Shown here: one piece after another, positions 43,693 to 52,771 of the stretch
Numbering within the stretch: position 1 is the first letter of the stretch
Layout of the letters: every line of letters begins with the position of its first letter
Origin: Chryseobacterium sp. OV279
GTDB lineage: Bacteria > Bacteroidota > Bacteroidia > Flavobacteriales > Weeksellaceae
Direction: 5' to 3'
Length of the DNA stretch: 64,000 bases
NCBI RefSeq assembly: GCF_900128945.1
Contig: NZ_FQUD01000004.1
Location: 62,001 to 126,000, forward strand
Made by a program: the position numbers and the translations under genes
The notes under the pieces: generated by a model
Seen by the model: the letters and a program-made list of their open reading frames with translations, nothing else
What the model was told of the DNA's origin: nothing
The model's database searches: none

Positions 43693-44604
43693 CTATTTTT
43701 TCTTTTTCTCTGGAGTTTGTGATGAAGTTTCTATTGGATTATCATTAGCACTAAAGAAATCTTTGTAGCCTTTTTCCTGTTTTTTCATCATGTCTCCGAT
43801 GGTTCCGTCCATTCCCGGAATTGATTTGGACATCATTTCCTGGGTCATCATTGGTCTTACTGTTGCAAAAGGATCTTTTTTAAAATCATTAAATGTTTTC
43901 TCAAACTTATCTCTTGGCATTTCTGTTACTTTTAAACCAACATTTGAAATTTTTTCCATGTAAGTTACTTCATCCCAATTTGGAACTTTTTTGTTTCCTT
44001 TAAGAACCCAGGAATAATTCTTGCCTTCATCTTCAATCTTTACGATCAAGCCTGGAAGTCCTGAAAATTTATAGGGCCCATCCTGGAAAGGAAGTTCAGA
44101 ACTGAACCATGCAGTCCACTTCTTTCCTCCAAATTCTGTTGTTGCTTTTTGGGCGTTGTAAGTTCCTATTTTTGTTTTTTCATCAGAAATTTTCCAATCG
44201 AATTTTGCCGTTTCATTATATCCAATACTCATTGGAGTAAATCCGCTTGCAATTCTTTCAATATATTGAATTTCCATACTTGGATAAGTTTTCACAATTT
44301 TTTCTGAAAACTTCGGCATCTTGAAAGATTTTGACATATCTTTAAACACACCCGCCTTCTGCATTGCTTCAATTTGAACTTTTAGAATTGAATCCTGTCC
44401 AACAGCGGTAAAGTCTCTGTAAATAGATCTACCCTTAACAATATCAAGGGCCATCACTACATTGTCCATCTTTGCAGAATCTTTCTTCGGCTTAAAAGTA
44501 AGTTCATAAAAGAAACGGTTCGCTGTTTCTTTTGATTCTTTAGAATCCTGTGCTGATGCGAGGGCAAAAAGAGCAATAAAGAATACAGAAAATAGATTTT
44601 TCAT
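43693..44604 (-). CDS. GLPGLI family protein
   Basis: 303 aa with a signal peptide (LFALASAQ near 18). The family signature FSGLPGLIVKIED lies about two-thirds along (near 186-198), followed by YSWVLKG. The C-terminus is polar and lysine-rich. The family is secreted and of unknown function, typically encoded near TonB-like outer-membrane proteins with carboxypeptidase-like domains. Such a protein is encoded at 45425, but here an inverted DinB gene separates them. Confidence 0.9.
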   Translation of the reverse strand: MKNLFSVFFIALFALASAQDSKESKETANRFFYELTFKPKKDSAKMDNVVMALDIVKGRSIYRDFTAVGQDSILKVQIEAMQKAGVFKDMSKSFKMPKFSEKIVKTYPSMEIQYIERIASGFTPMSIGYNETAKFDWKISDEKTKIGTYNAQKATTEFGGKKWTAWFSSELPFQDGPYKFSGLPGLIVKIEDEGKNYSWVLKGNKKVPNWDEVTYMEKISNVGLKVTEMPRDKFEKTFNDFKKDPFATVRPMMTQEMMSKSIPGMDGTIGDMMKKQEKGYKDFFSANDNPIETSSQTPEKKKK

Positions 44605-44851
44605 TTTGATAATGTTTATTAATTAGTTACTGATTGTTGAAATATGTTACAGTTTTTTTTCAAAAAATTATTTACAATCCTGTAAACAACTGAATACCAA
44701 AATACTATTGACTTTTAATTATTCCGTTTCTTTTTCAATATTCTCCGAATCATTTTCATCGTACGAACTGCTTTAGAATAAAATTATGATTCCGTTAAAA
44801 CATTTTCCTTCATAAAAGACTTATCTTTAAGTACTTAAAAAACAAAATAGT

Positions 44852-45349
44852 ATGGACACTTTATCACAATTTAAAGACGAGTTTGAAACCGAGTATCAAA
44901 CGACCAGAAAGTTCTTAGAGTCTTATCCTGAAGGAAAAAACGACTATGCTCCTCATGAGAAAAGCATGAAATTGATGCCTCTGGCCACTCATATTTCTGA
45001 GATTTTCGGATGGCCGAACACGATACTGAAAACTTCGGAGGTTGATTTTGCCAATGGAGATTTTCAGCCTAAAGATCTTTCGACCAAAGAAGATCTTTTG
45101 CAAACGCTTGATGACAACTTCAATTCTGCGCAGGAATCCCTGAAAAACGCTAAAGAAGAAGACCTCAACGAATACTGGGCTTTAAAAAATAACGGTCATG
45201 AAGTCGCCAAATGGACTAAATACGGCTCTATCCGTCATTCTTTGAACCAAATTACTCACCATCGTGCGCAATTAGGAGTCTACTACCGACTGAATGACAT
45301 TGCTCTTCCCGGAAGCTACGGACCTACAGCGGACCAGCAAAGCTTTTAG
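44852..45349 (+). CDS. DinB family protein
   Basis: 165 aa of four-helix-bundle type. The metal-ligand histidines of the DinB/YfiT fold are visible in MPLATHISEIFGWP (about 42-55) and in QITHHRAQLGVYYRL (about 132-146). DinB-like proteins act as bacillithiol or other thiol-dependent transferases or metal-dependent enzymes; the activity here is unassigned. It is transcribed opposite to both neighbours and shares a bidirectional terminator with the barrel gene. Confidence 0.9.
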   Translation: MDTLSQFKDEFETEYQTTRKFLESYPEGKNDYAPHEKSMKLMPLATHISEIFGWPNTILKTSEVDFANGDFQPKDLSTKEDLLQTLDDNFNSAQESLKNAKEEDLNEYWALKNNGHEVAKWTKYGSIRHSLNQITHHRAQLGVYYRLNDIALPGSYGPTADQQSF

Positions 45350-45373
45350 AAAAACATAATATATCTCAAACAA

Positions 45374-45405
45374 AAAAACCAATCTCGAGTTGAGATTGGT
45401 TTTTT
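45374..45405. terminator. Bidirectional terminator
   Basis: AAAAACCAATCTC pairs with GAGATTGGTTTTT with a 5-nt loop, with A and T tracts on both sides. It serves the convergent DinB and outer-membrane protein genes. Confidence 0.85.
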
Positions 45406-45424
45406 CATTTATCGTCTTGTATTG

Positions 45425-48103
45425 TTACTTAAAGTTGAATTTTACAGTAAACATCACCTGGCTTGGACGTAGCTGATATCTTGTAAACGTAATATTTGTA
45501 GTATTTATATCATAGGTTTCGAATACTTTTTTGTTTGCAATATTCATCCATTTAAGCTCAAAATCAATTTTCTTTTTAGCCCAGGTAAACTGATAGGAAA
45601 CATCGTAGAATCCATTACGGTATTTTTGATCAGCGGCATTGGTATTTACCTGATCCCAGTTAAATCCAACCGTATGATTTTCAACAGGATAGAAAAACAC
45701 ACCAAGATTGTGTGTAAATCCGGTTCTGATAGCGCTTGAGTTGATCTTTCCTGTACTGGTCTGTTTTGTTCTGGAAATGCTTGCATTATAATCCACACTC
45801 ATCCAGCTGAAATAGGTGTTGTTGAATTTAATCCCGTAAGACTGGCCGTTGTTATTGTTCGTATAAGATTCATCATTTAAAAAAGCATCAGACTTCGCCG
45901 TATTGTTGCTGTAGCTAAGGGAAGCATTGGTCTTAAATTTCGGGAAATATTTTCCTACTTCTGCGCTGTATCCATTATTTAAAATATGGTTATCCTGCTC
46001 AATGTATTTCATGATGCTGTATCCCGGCCCATTGATCGTTGGGTTTGAGATCAGGTTTCTTTTGGCATCAGAAAATCTGTAACTCACATTAAAGAATAAA
46101 TTATTCAATGGGTTTCTGTACTCTATTCTTGTTCCTGCAGATTTATTGTTGTTCTGAGGTATTGGGTTATTGATGTCCATCGCGTTAATCCCGCTTGGTG
46201 AAGTCATCAGGAATCCTGAATAGGCCGTGTTTATTTCTCCAAAATTATTATTGATATTAGCACTCACTGAAGCTTTCCAAAAAGAAGCAAAAGAGTACTG
46301 TGCAAAGACATTAGGTTCAAAGGTTACTTTATTTACTGTTTTTGAAACATTTCGTAACGGATCTTCCGCCTTAATGTTATTGGAATTTACAGGAACATTG
46401 GCATACAACATCCATGATTCACTTTTATAGTTCACCCCTAAGCTTCCGTAAGGTGTTGCTGTTGTATATTTCAGATCATTACTATATTGTGATGGAAGTA
46501 CTCCCGTGGTGGTAATATTTGACAGGTCTGAAACCAGATCTGTTGTTTTAAAATTAAATCCAACTTCCGGAGTAAATGTCCATCCTTTTGATGAAAAACT
46601 AATATTGGCAGAATGGTTGGCTTCAAAAGTTTTAAGTCTTAGGTTCTGACGAACAAAATCACTACTTGCTGAAGGTGTAAATCCCGGAATCCCTAAATAT
46701 GATGATGGGGAAACTTCCAGATTTTGTTTGTCTGTCTGATAGCTCACAAAAGATAATACATTAACCATCTTTTCTTTCCATGGAACGATAGTACTCAATG
46801 AGTTTTGAAATGATGTGGTAGGAGATTCTACTGCCTCATCTGCATGTCTGTATGAGCCATCTTTCGCATCTGTTCTGTCAACAATCCCCCGGTCTGCATT
46901 CCAGTATTGAGAGAAACTTGTTGTATTTTTAAAGAATCCCTTCTTGGCATTCTTTGTAAATATCAATTCTCCTTTTGCTTTATCTGTGTAAAAATTATTA
47001 AGAATATTGGTGTAGTTAGAGCTTCCTCCGAAATAATCTGTCTGGCTGTAAGACTCTCTTTCCACTGCATTATTCGTATAGTTGGCATTAGCTTTAAGTT
47101 CCCATTCTTTCTTTTTGTCGATGTTGGTCAGATAGTTGGCAGATAAATAATGTACGTTGTTCATTAAATATCTTTTTACCGGAAGATTGGGTGTACTTGC
47201 ATTTTCTACATTCAGCCAGTCATTTTGAGAAGCGTTAATTCTCCTTCCTTCGAATCTGTTTCCAAATGCTAAGATATTCCCTTCATTTTCCACCTGCTCT
47301 CCCATATTATTGGTCTTGTAATTCACGACCCACTGGCTTTTCTGTCCGAAAAACATCGGGGTCAGCTTAACATTCCATAACCATGGATCTCCAAAACCGG
47401 TTCCCACTTCTCCTCTTCCGGTCATGGTAACGGAGTTTTTCAGTTTGATGTTGATGGCTGCCTGATCGGAAGGCACTTTATCCTGCAAAATTTTCACCGG
47501 CTGATGGTTTTCAAGAACCTCCACTTTCTGTACGGCATCTTTGGGAAGCGAGTTGTTAATCGTTCCGTAGCCGCCTTCCATAAGGTCTTTCCCATTCACA
47601 TAGAATTTGTTGATGGCATTTCCCTGGTAAAGAATCGTTCCGTCTTTATTGACTTCTATACCTGGAATTTTTCTCATTACATCGGCAAGCGTTCTGTCAC
47701 TTTTGCTGTCAAAGGCTTTCAAGTCGTAGGCAATGGTGTCGCCTCTGGCAGTGATCATCTTTGTTTTCAGCTGTACTTCTTTTATTTCTGTAGCCTCAGA
47801 CTGCATTTTGAAGGTAAGTGTCTGATCGCTGTTGCTGATCTGTTTAGTCAGGGGTTTTTGGTTGAAAGCTTTTACTTTCAGGTCTACATTAGCTTCCGGA
47901 GAAGTAAATGTAACTTTGTATTCTCCTTTAGAATTGGTGATCCCGTACGCTAAAATAGCATCTTTACCCGGCTCTTCTATGGTAACGCTGGCACTTGGGA
48001 CAGGTGATCCGTCTTCATCGGTAATTTTCCCTGATACCGTTTTCTGTGCAAAGGTGAGCACCGTAAAAAAAAGCATCAGAAATAGAGATATCTTTCTTTT
48101 CAT
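45425..48103 (-). CDS. Outer-membrane beta-barrel protein with carboxypeptidase-like domain (TonB-receptor-like)
   Basis: 892 aa. A signal peptide (about 1-19) is followed by a carboxypeptidase regulatory-like domain (about 22-95; KTVSGKITDEDGSPVPSASV), a plug-like segment (DRTLADVMRKIPGIEVNKDGTI and GKDLMEGGYGTINNSLPKDAVQKVEVLENH) and a large barrel ending VMFTVKFNFK. The plug is of the short DUF-type that lacks an obvious TonB box, so TonB dependence is uncertain. It probably pairs with the GLPGLI protein on the other side of the DinB gene. Confidence 0.85.
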   Translation of the reverse strand: MKRKISLFLMLFFTVLTFAQKTVSGKITDEDGSPVPSASVTIEEPGKDAILAYGITNSKGEYKVTFTSPEANVDLKVKAFNQKPLTKQISNSDQTLTFKMQSEATEIKEVQLKTKMITARGDTIAYDLKAFDSKSDRTLADVMRKIPGIEVNKDGTILYQGNAINKFYVNGKDLMEGGYGTINNSLPKDAVQKVEVLENHQPVKILQDKVPSDQAAINIKLKNSVTMTGRGEVGTGFGDPWLWNVKLTPMFFGQKSQWVVNYKTNNMGEQVENEGNILAFGNRFEGRRINASQNDWLNVENASTPNLPVKRYLMNNVHYLSANYLTNIDKKKEWELKANANYTNNAVERESYSQTDYFGGSSNYTNILNNFYTDKAKGELIFTKNAKKGFFKNTTSFSQYWNADRGIVDRTDAKDGSYRHADEAVESPTTSFQNSLSTIVPWKEKMVNVLSFVSYQTDKQNLEVSPSSYLGIPGFTPSASSDFVRQNLRLKTFEANHSANISFSSKGWTFTPEVGFNFKTTDLVSDLSNITTTGVLPSQYSNDLKYTTATPYGSLGVNYKSESWMLYANVPVNSNNIKAEDPLRNVSKTVNKVTFEPNVFAQYSFASFWKASVSANINNNFGEINTAYSGFLMTSPSGINAMDINNPIPQNNNKSAGTRIEYRNPLNNLFFNVSYRFSDAKRNLISNPTINGPGYSIMKYIEQDNHILNNGYSAEVGKYFPKFKTNASLSYSNNTAKSDAFLNDESYTNNNNGQSYGIKFNNTYFSWMSVDYNASISRTKQTSTGKINSSAIRTGFTHNLGVFFYPVENHTVGFNWDQVNTNAADQKYRNGFYDVSYQFTWAKKKIDFELKWMNIANKKVFETYDINTTNITFTRYQLRPSQVMFTVKFNFK

Positions 48104-48599
48104 AATTTATTATTTGCCTAATTAGTTCGTAGCTTGTGTTTTTTGTTACACTTTTTATAAAGATGTATTTTATGGACAAAGGTTAAATGCTTTATCACTA
48201 CAAACATAGTTATATTTTTGATATATCTAAACTTTTGATGAAAAGTTTTAAAAAATTACGCCTTAAGAGCAGGTTATCACCTTAAAAATCAAGATTATTG
48301 AGATTTGAATAGCAGTCTGTCAATTTTATTATTAAAATTCGTTTGGTATATCAATTCTTTAAAATCTTATCGTTAAATTTATATCGAATCAATTCATTTT
48401 ATTTTACTTCGGTGTAACTATTTTCGGGAAAATATTGTCTTATGATAGGGAATACGCAAAGAGTTTCGATAAAAGAATAATTTTTTATATTTTTATTTAG
48501 TCTAAATAGTTAAAAGTGATTTGAATCATAGATTAAAAAAAACTTAAACACTGATTCATATATATTTATTTAATAATTTTGTAACATAAAATTTATAGA
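48104..48599. promoter_or_regulatory. Divergent AT-rich promoter gap
   Basis: A 496-bp very AT-rich gap between the barrel gene and the JmjC-like gene, with no ORF. The best -7 box is TAATTTTG at 48574-48581, 18 bp before the JmjC gene ATG; no convincing TTG lies at the right distance. No repeat family seen elsewhere in the window is present. Confidence 0.4.
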
Positions 48600-49481
48600 A
48601 TGGGAATTATTTTAAAGCCTATAGATGTTGTAGATGATATTACTCAGGAAGAGTTTATGGAAAAATATCTAAAGCCCAGAAGGCCCGTTGTCATTAAAAA
48701 CATGGCAAGAAAATGGCCTGCTTACCAGAAGTGGACCATGGATTATGTAAAGGAAGTGGTAGGTGATGTAGAAGTTCCTCTTTACGATTCTAAAAAAGCC
48801 GATCCTGCTGCTCCCATTAATACGCCTACTACAAAAATGAAGTTCGCAGATTATATAGATCTTATCCAAAGAGAGCCTACTGATCTTAGAATTTTCTTTT
48901 TTGACCCGATAAAACACGCTAATAAATTAATGGACGATTTTATTGCTCCTAAAGAACTTATGGGCGGTTTCCTTGATAAATATCCATCTATGTTTTTTGG
49001 TGGAAAAAGCTCTGTGACTTTCCTTCATTTTGATATTGATATGGCGCATATATTCCATACGCACTTTAATGGAAGAAAGCACGTGAAGCTGTTTGAACAT
49101 AAATGGAAAGAAAGACTGTACAGACTTCCATACGCAACCTATGCACTGGAAGATTATGATATTGACAATCCTGACTTTGAGAAATATCCAGCCTTAGATG
49201 GTGTAGAAGGAATTGAATGTTTCCTGGAACACGGTGATACGCTTTTCATGCCTACCGGATGGTGGCACTGGATGAAGTATCTGGACGGAAGTTTCTCTAT
49301 CTCTCTGAGAGCCTGGGACAAATCGTGGGCTGTAAAAGCTCACTCCATATGGAATCTGACTGTGCAGCGTAAGTTTGATGACATTATGAAGTCCAATTTT
49401 AAAACCACCTATATGGACTGGAAAGAGAAAGCAGCTGTTAAAACCGCAGAACTGGCCTTAAAAAGAGGCTTACCAAAATAA
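48600..49481 (+). CDS. JmjC-like cupin (2OG-Fe(II) hydroxylase family) protein
   Basis: 293 aa. The cupin_8/JmjC core carries the Fe(II) triad: H143 and D145 in TFLHFDIDMAH and H223 in MPTGWWHWM. RRPVVIKNMARKWPAYQKW (about 27-45) is the typical N-terminal region. Such proteins hydroxylate protein side chains or RNA; the substrate is unknown. Transcription is opposite to the two small genes that follow, with a shared hairpin between them. Confidence 0.88.
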   Translation: MGIILKPIDVVDDITQEEFMEKYLKPRRPVVIKNMARKWPAYQKWTMDYVKEVVGDVEVPLYDSKKADPAAPINTPTTKMKFADYIDLIQREPTDLRIFFFDPIKHANKLMDDFIAPKELMGGFLDKYPSMFFGGKSSVTFLHFDIDMAHIFHTHFNGRKHVKLFEHKWKERLYRLPYATYALEDYDIDNPDFEKYPALDGVEGIECFLEHGDTLFMPTGWWHWMKYLDGSFSISLRAWDKSWAVKAHSIWNLTVQRKFDDIMKSNFKTTYMDWKEKAAVKTAELALKRGLPK

Positions 49482-49484
49482 AAC

Positions 49485-49513
49485 AAAAGACGTTTCAATT
49501 TGAAGCGTCTTTT
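49485..49513. terminator. Bidirectional terminator
   Basis: AAAAGACGTTTCAA pairs with TTGAAGCGTCTTTT (one G-T pair). It lies between the JmjC-like gene and the convergent 136-aa gene, and abuts the latter's stop codon. Confidence 0.8.
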
Positions 49514-49924
49514 TTATTGTTGAATAGTAAGAAGAAGTTCCTCCATATTTCTTGTGACCTCATTGCACGAAAAACAGGCTTCTTTTCCATCCTGGGAAAA
49601 CCATCTGCACTGAGACCGGATCGGGCAAAAGAACAGCTCTTTTTCTTTGTGTATATCCAGATTCTGAACCTTTTGAGACAAAGAACATTTGGATTCTTCT
49701 GCATTCCATTGCACGCAGCCTTTTTCAACGCATTTTCCTGTAAACCGGAATCTCTGTTCAAGACTGGTTTTATCCTGATTCTGATCCAGGAAATCTTCTG
49801 TGACGGTGAGCGGTGTTATGAACTGTACCTTCCCATCTTTGTTGACCACCCCAAAAAGCTGTGCCCCAACTTTTCCTACATAACTGGGACACCTCTTTTT
49901 TGAAGTATTGGAATTAGCCTCCAT
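49514..49924 (-). CDS. Cysteine-rich small protein, putative metal-binding (136 aa)
   Basis: Not recognised. Eight or nine cysteines are arranged as RCPSYVG near the N-terminus, KCVEKGC and KCSLSQ in the middle (about 63-81), and CPIRSQC and ACFSC near the end (about 100-119). The spacing suggests an Fe-S or zinc site. No signal peptide. It overlaps the 93-aa gene upstream by 11 bp, so the two are translationally coupled and may form a complex. No pathway is evident. Confidence 0.65.
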   Translation of the reverse strand: MEANSNTSKKRCPSYVGKVGAQLFGVVNKDGKVQFITPLTVTEDFLDQNQDKTSLEQRFRFTGKCVEKGCVQWNAEESKCSLSQKVQNLDIHKEKELFFCPIRSQCRWFSQDGKEACFSCNEVTRNMEELLLTIQQ

Positions 49925-50195
49925 AGCTTTTTATTTGACCCTGAATGTCTTTCAACTGGCTCTGAATATCAATTCCCGGTTTGAAAATAATGATTCCCCA
50001 AGGAAACCAGTCTTTAATTTTCAAGGGTCTCACCAGTCCTTTGAAGTCTCTGTGAGCTCCGAAAGCCTGGGTATTATCAATCTTTGAAAGTTCGGAAAGA
50101 ACAACGCTCTGAATTCCTCTGTCGATGTTTTTCAACTGCTCATCGGTAAGGTCTACGCCTTCCAGTGAAACGAAAAATTGCTTTTTAGTGGCCAT
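49914..50195 (-). CDS. Small protein ending in Gly-Gly (93 aa)
   Basis: Not recognised. The N-terminus (KKQFFVSLEGVDLTDEQLKNIDRGIQSVVLSELSKID, about 4-40) predicts a strand then a long helix. The C-terminal half has WFPWGIIIFKPGIDI and ends KSYGG. No signal peptide or TM. It is the first gene of a coupled pair with the Cys-rich protein. The leader-like helix and terminal GG are suggestive but not diagnostic of a modified or processed peptide. Confidence 0.6.
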   Translation of the reverse strand: MATKKQFFVSLEGVDLTDEQLKNIDRGIQSVVLSELSKIDNTQAFGAHRDFKGLVRPLKIKDWFPWGIIIFKPGIDIQSQLKDIQGQIKSYGG

Positions 50196-50495
50196 AACTA
50201 TAGTTTTTATTGGTTTTATAAAGCAAATTTCGGCAGAGTCAATGTTAAAGTCATAAGGAAAAACACCTTTATTGCGTAGGTGAAAAACCCGGAAATTAAC
50301 TGCTGATTATCAATATTTTAAATCATCTTTTTTTATTGTAAAATCGCAAAGACGCTATTATTTTTCATGCAATATGTTGTTAAGGCGCGAGGATTTTATC
50401 TGCGATAAAATTTAAAGCTGCTGATATATTACAAAGTTTTGGGAGAATTGGTTTTACAACCGTCATAATCTGACATAGGAAAGTGGAGCGTTAAG

Positions 50496-50617
50496 AAAAT
50501 AAATGCTGTGAACGTTAAGAAAATTCTACTGTCCGAAGCGCGGGACTGTCCCTGAAACGAAGCAGAAATAGTAATTCCGCGCAAGTTTTAGAATTTTTAG
50601 AGAACAGCATTTATTTT
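50496..50617. repeat. 122-bp element with terminal inverted repeats (MITE-like)
   Basis: AAAATAAATGCTGT (50496-50509) and ACAGCATTTATTTT (50604-50617) are perfect 14-bp inverted repeats. The interior is GC-richer than the flanks, with GGGACTGTCCC as an inner palindrome. AGTGGA occurs near both outer ends (50482 and 50620). It lies within the 554-bp gap 50196-50750, which has no ORF. It could be a miniature mobile element or a long hairpin RNA. Confidence 0.45.
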
Positions 50618-50750
50618 TAGTGGAAGTTTCCAAGTCTTGAATTTTTGATTCTTTTGTTTGACTACGTCGAATCTGCGATTTCAAGACAAAAGAATATGAT
50701 ATGACATTTGGAGTATGAAGCTGAATTAAACAAATTTCATCATAAAAATT

Positions 50751-52475
50751 TTACAATATTCTGTAAACCGGATACTGTCTGAATGTTTTTTCTTCGAAAT
50801 AGGGAGAGTTTCTGTAGATCCAGTCCAGCTGGGCTGTTCCGTCTTCAGCAAATTTTTTATCTGATGATTTTTTTGCGTCAAAAGCGGCTTTTAATTTTTT
50901 ATCAGTCTTCAATAATTCTGCAGCGGTATCTTCAAAAATATAGGCTGAATAATATTCTTTCTGAGCCAAAATTCCATCAAAGAAATTCCAGTTAAAAAAT
51001 GAGTCTAATGCTTCAGGTTCAAGTGTTTCAACAAGATATTTTACACCTGGCTGATCCGTTGGAATTACATAATCTCCAGTCAGGAAAGTCTGGCTCTTTT
51101 TGGCTGTTTCCACACTTGTATCGTAATGAAGATAATGTCCTTCGTAAGGGTTTTTGACGGTTTTAAAATCTTTAATCTTATAAGACTCAACCATTGCTGT
51201 GCTGTCTTTTTTTAGAGCAGTCATCCCGATTTTATTCCTTTTCAGTTCTTCAATAATACGATACTGAGACTGTGGAACCACATAGTATTTAGGAATCGTG
51301 ATGTATCCTGTAGGAACGGCTGTCATAAAGAGTTTGATCTTCCTGGTAAAAGGTTTGTTTCTGTCGTAATACAGTCTTGGTTTTCCGGAAATATCACTTG
51401 GTTTATAACTTCCTTCATACCCTTTGAAATCCATGGTAGAAAACTTTGTTGAATCTATTTTCCAACGGATTCCGTACTGCAATCCGGCTTTGTACTGCTT
51501 TAAATTATCCAGACGAAGCTGCTTTACTTTTTTATAATCTCTGTCTAAATTCTGAAGGTTGACCAGCATGTATTTGTACGTAGCATTCACTCTTTTGTCA
51601 TAAGGTTTCAGCATATGGGTTTCAGGAACCGTTCCCAAAGAATTAAACAGAGAGGTATATCCTGTAGAATATCTGGGAGAATCTTCAAAAGCCGCGAACC
51701 CTTCATCAGGAACATCACCGTGAATATTTACATAAGGTGTGCTTTCGTAGCCCAGCTTCTTCATTGCTTCAAGGTTCTTGGCCTGATAATCATTGTAAAA
51801 GTAAGTGCCCAACGTATTTCCAAGACGTTCTTTAAAGGTAGAAATATAGGTGAAAGTATATTGATAATCAGCTCCGTTGCTCACATGATTGTCTATAAAA
51901 ACATCTGGCTGCAGCCACTGATAAATGGATTGAAAACTTCTGGCATTCTTTGAATCTGCTTTAATGAAATCCCTGTTCAGGTCATAGTTTCTGGCATTTC
52001 CTCTGAAACCATACTGTTCCGGCCCGTTTTGATTGGCTCTGGAGAAAGAACCTCTGTTCAGCATTCCACTCACATTATAGGCAGAAATAGCGGCCACAAT
52101 AAAGTTTTGCGGCGTTTTTATTTTTCCTGTAGCCAGATCGCGCATGAGCATCATCGTAGCATCTATTCCGTCCGGCTCACCCGGGTGAATTCCGTTATTT
52201 ACGAATAAAACAGCTTTATCTTTTCTCAGTTTATCGAGATCTTTTTCAGAGAAAGGATTGTACATCACGACGTAAATGGGTTTTCCATTATCATCTTCTC
52301 CTTTTTTAAGGTATTGAATGGTATTGAAATGCTGAGCCAAATCCTGATAATAGGCATTCATTTCATCGTAGGTCACCGTTTGGTTTCCGTTTCCTTTTTC
52401 AAAAGGGGTCTGAAATGAGTTTTGGGCTAAAAATAAGGAGGTGCTTAGGAATATTAAGAGGTATTTCAGTTTCAT
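50751..52475 (-). CDS. Secreted M14 family metallocarboxypeptidase
   Basis: 574 aa with a signal peptide (about 1-17, LFLAQ). The M14 zinc motif HxxE is H97 and E100 in NNGIHPGEPDGID; the third ligand is in DVFIDNHVSNGADY (about 200). NYDLNRDFIKAD is the substrate-binding Arg region typical of the clan. It should cleave C-terminal residues from extracellular or periplasmic peptides. The C-terminal about 200 residues are family-specific. It is monocistronic between two intergenic repeat regions. Confidence 0.9.
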   Translation of the reverse strand: MKLKYLLIFLSTSLFLAQNSFQTPFEKGNGNQTVTYDEMNAYYQDLAQHFNTIQYLKKGEDDNGKPIYVVMYNPFSEKDLDKLRKDKAVLFVNNGIHPGEPDGIDATMMLMRDLATGKIKTPQNFIVAAISAYNVSGMLNRGSFSRANQNGPEQYGFRGNARNYDLNRDFIKADSKNARSFQSIYQWLQPDVFIDNHVSNGADYQYTFTYISTFKERLGNTLGTYFYNDYQAKNLEAMKKLGYESTPYVNIHGDVPDEGFAAFEDSPRYSTGYTSLFNSLGTVPETHMLKPYDKRVNATYKYMLVNLQNLDRDYKKVKQLRLDNLKQYKAGLQYGIRWKIDSTKFSTMDFKGYEGSYKPSDISGKPRLYYDRNKPFTRKIKLFMTAVPTGYITIPKYYVVPQSQYRIIEELKRNKIGMTALKKDSTAMVESYKIKDFKTVKNPYEGHYLHYDTSVETAKKSQTFLTGDYVIPTDQPGVKYLVETLEPEALDSFFNWNFFDGILAQKEYYSAYIFEDTAAELLKTDKKLKAAFDAKKSSDKKFAEDGTAQLDWIYRNSPYFEEKTFRQYPVYRIL

Positions 52476-52711
52476 TAAAGCAGTTTTTGAACTCCAAAAT
52501 TACTTAATATGATTTGGGTGGGAAAGGGAAATTATGGATTTATTAGGCTCTGTCTCGTGAGGTTGGATTATCGCAAGGGCGCAAGGTTTTTGATCCTGAT
52601 TATGTTTTAAGGCACTAGAAAACCGAAAATTTTCATTGGATCATATGCTGTTTGGGAATTGTGTTTATTCTATGGGGGACAGCTATTTATGTTGGGTTTT
52701 TTATGGATTAA

Positions 52712-52742
52712 AACCTTATAGGTTTTGGAAACCTATAAGGTT
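52712..52742. repeat. REP-like hairpin (AACCTTATAGGTTT), possible operon terminator
   Basis: AACCTTATAGGTTT pairs with AAACCTATAAGGTT across a 3-nt loop, 30 bp past the last gene of the NAD+/ADP-ribose operon. It is related in layout to the 7226 and 18961 hairpins. Confidence 0.6.
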
Positions 52743-52771
52743 GGGGTATGTTGATGATTTCAGATCTATTT

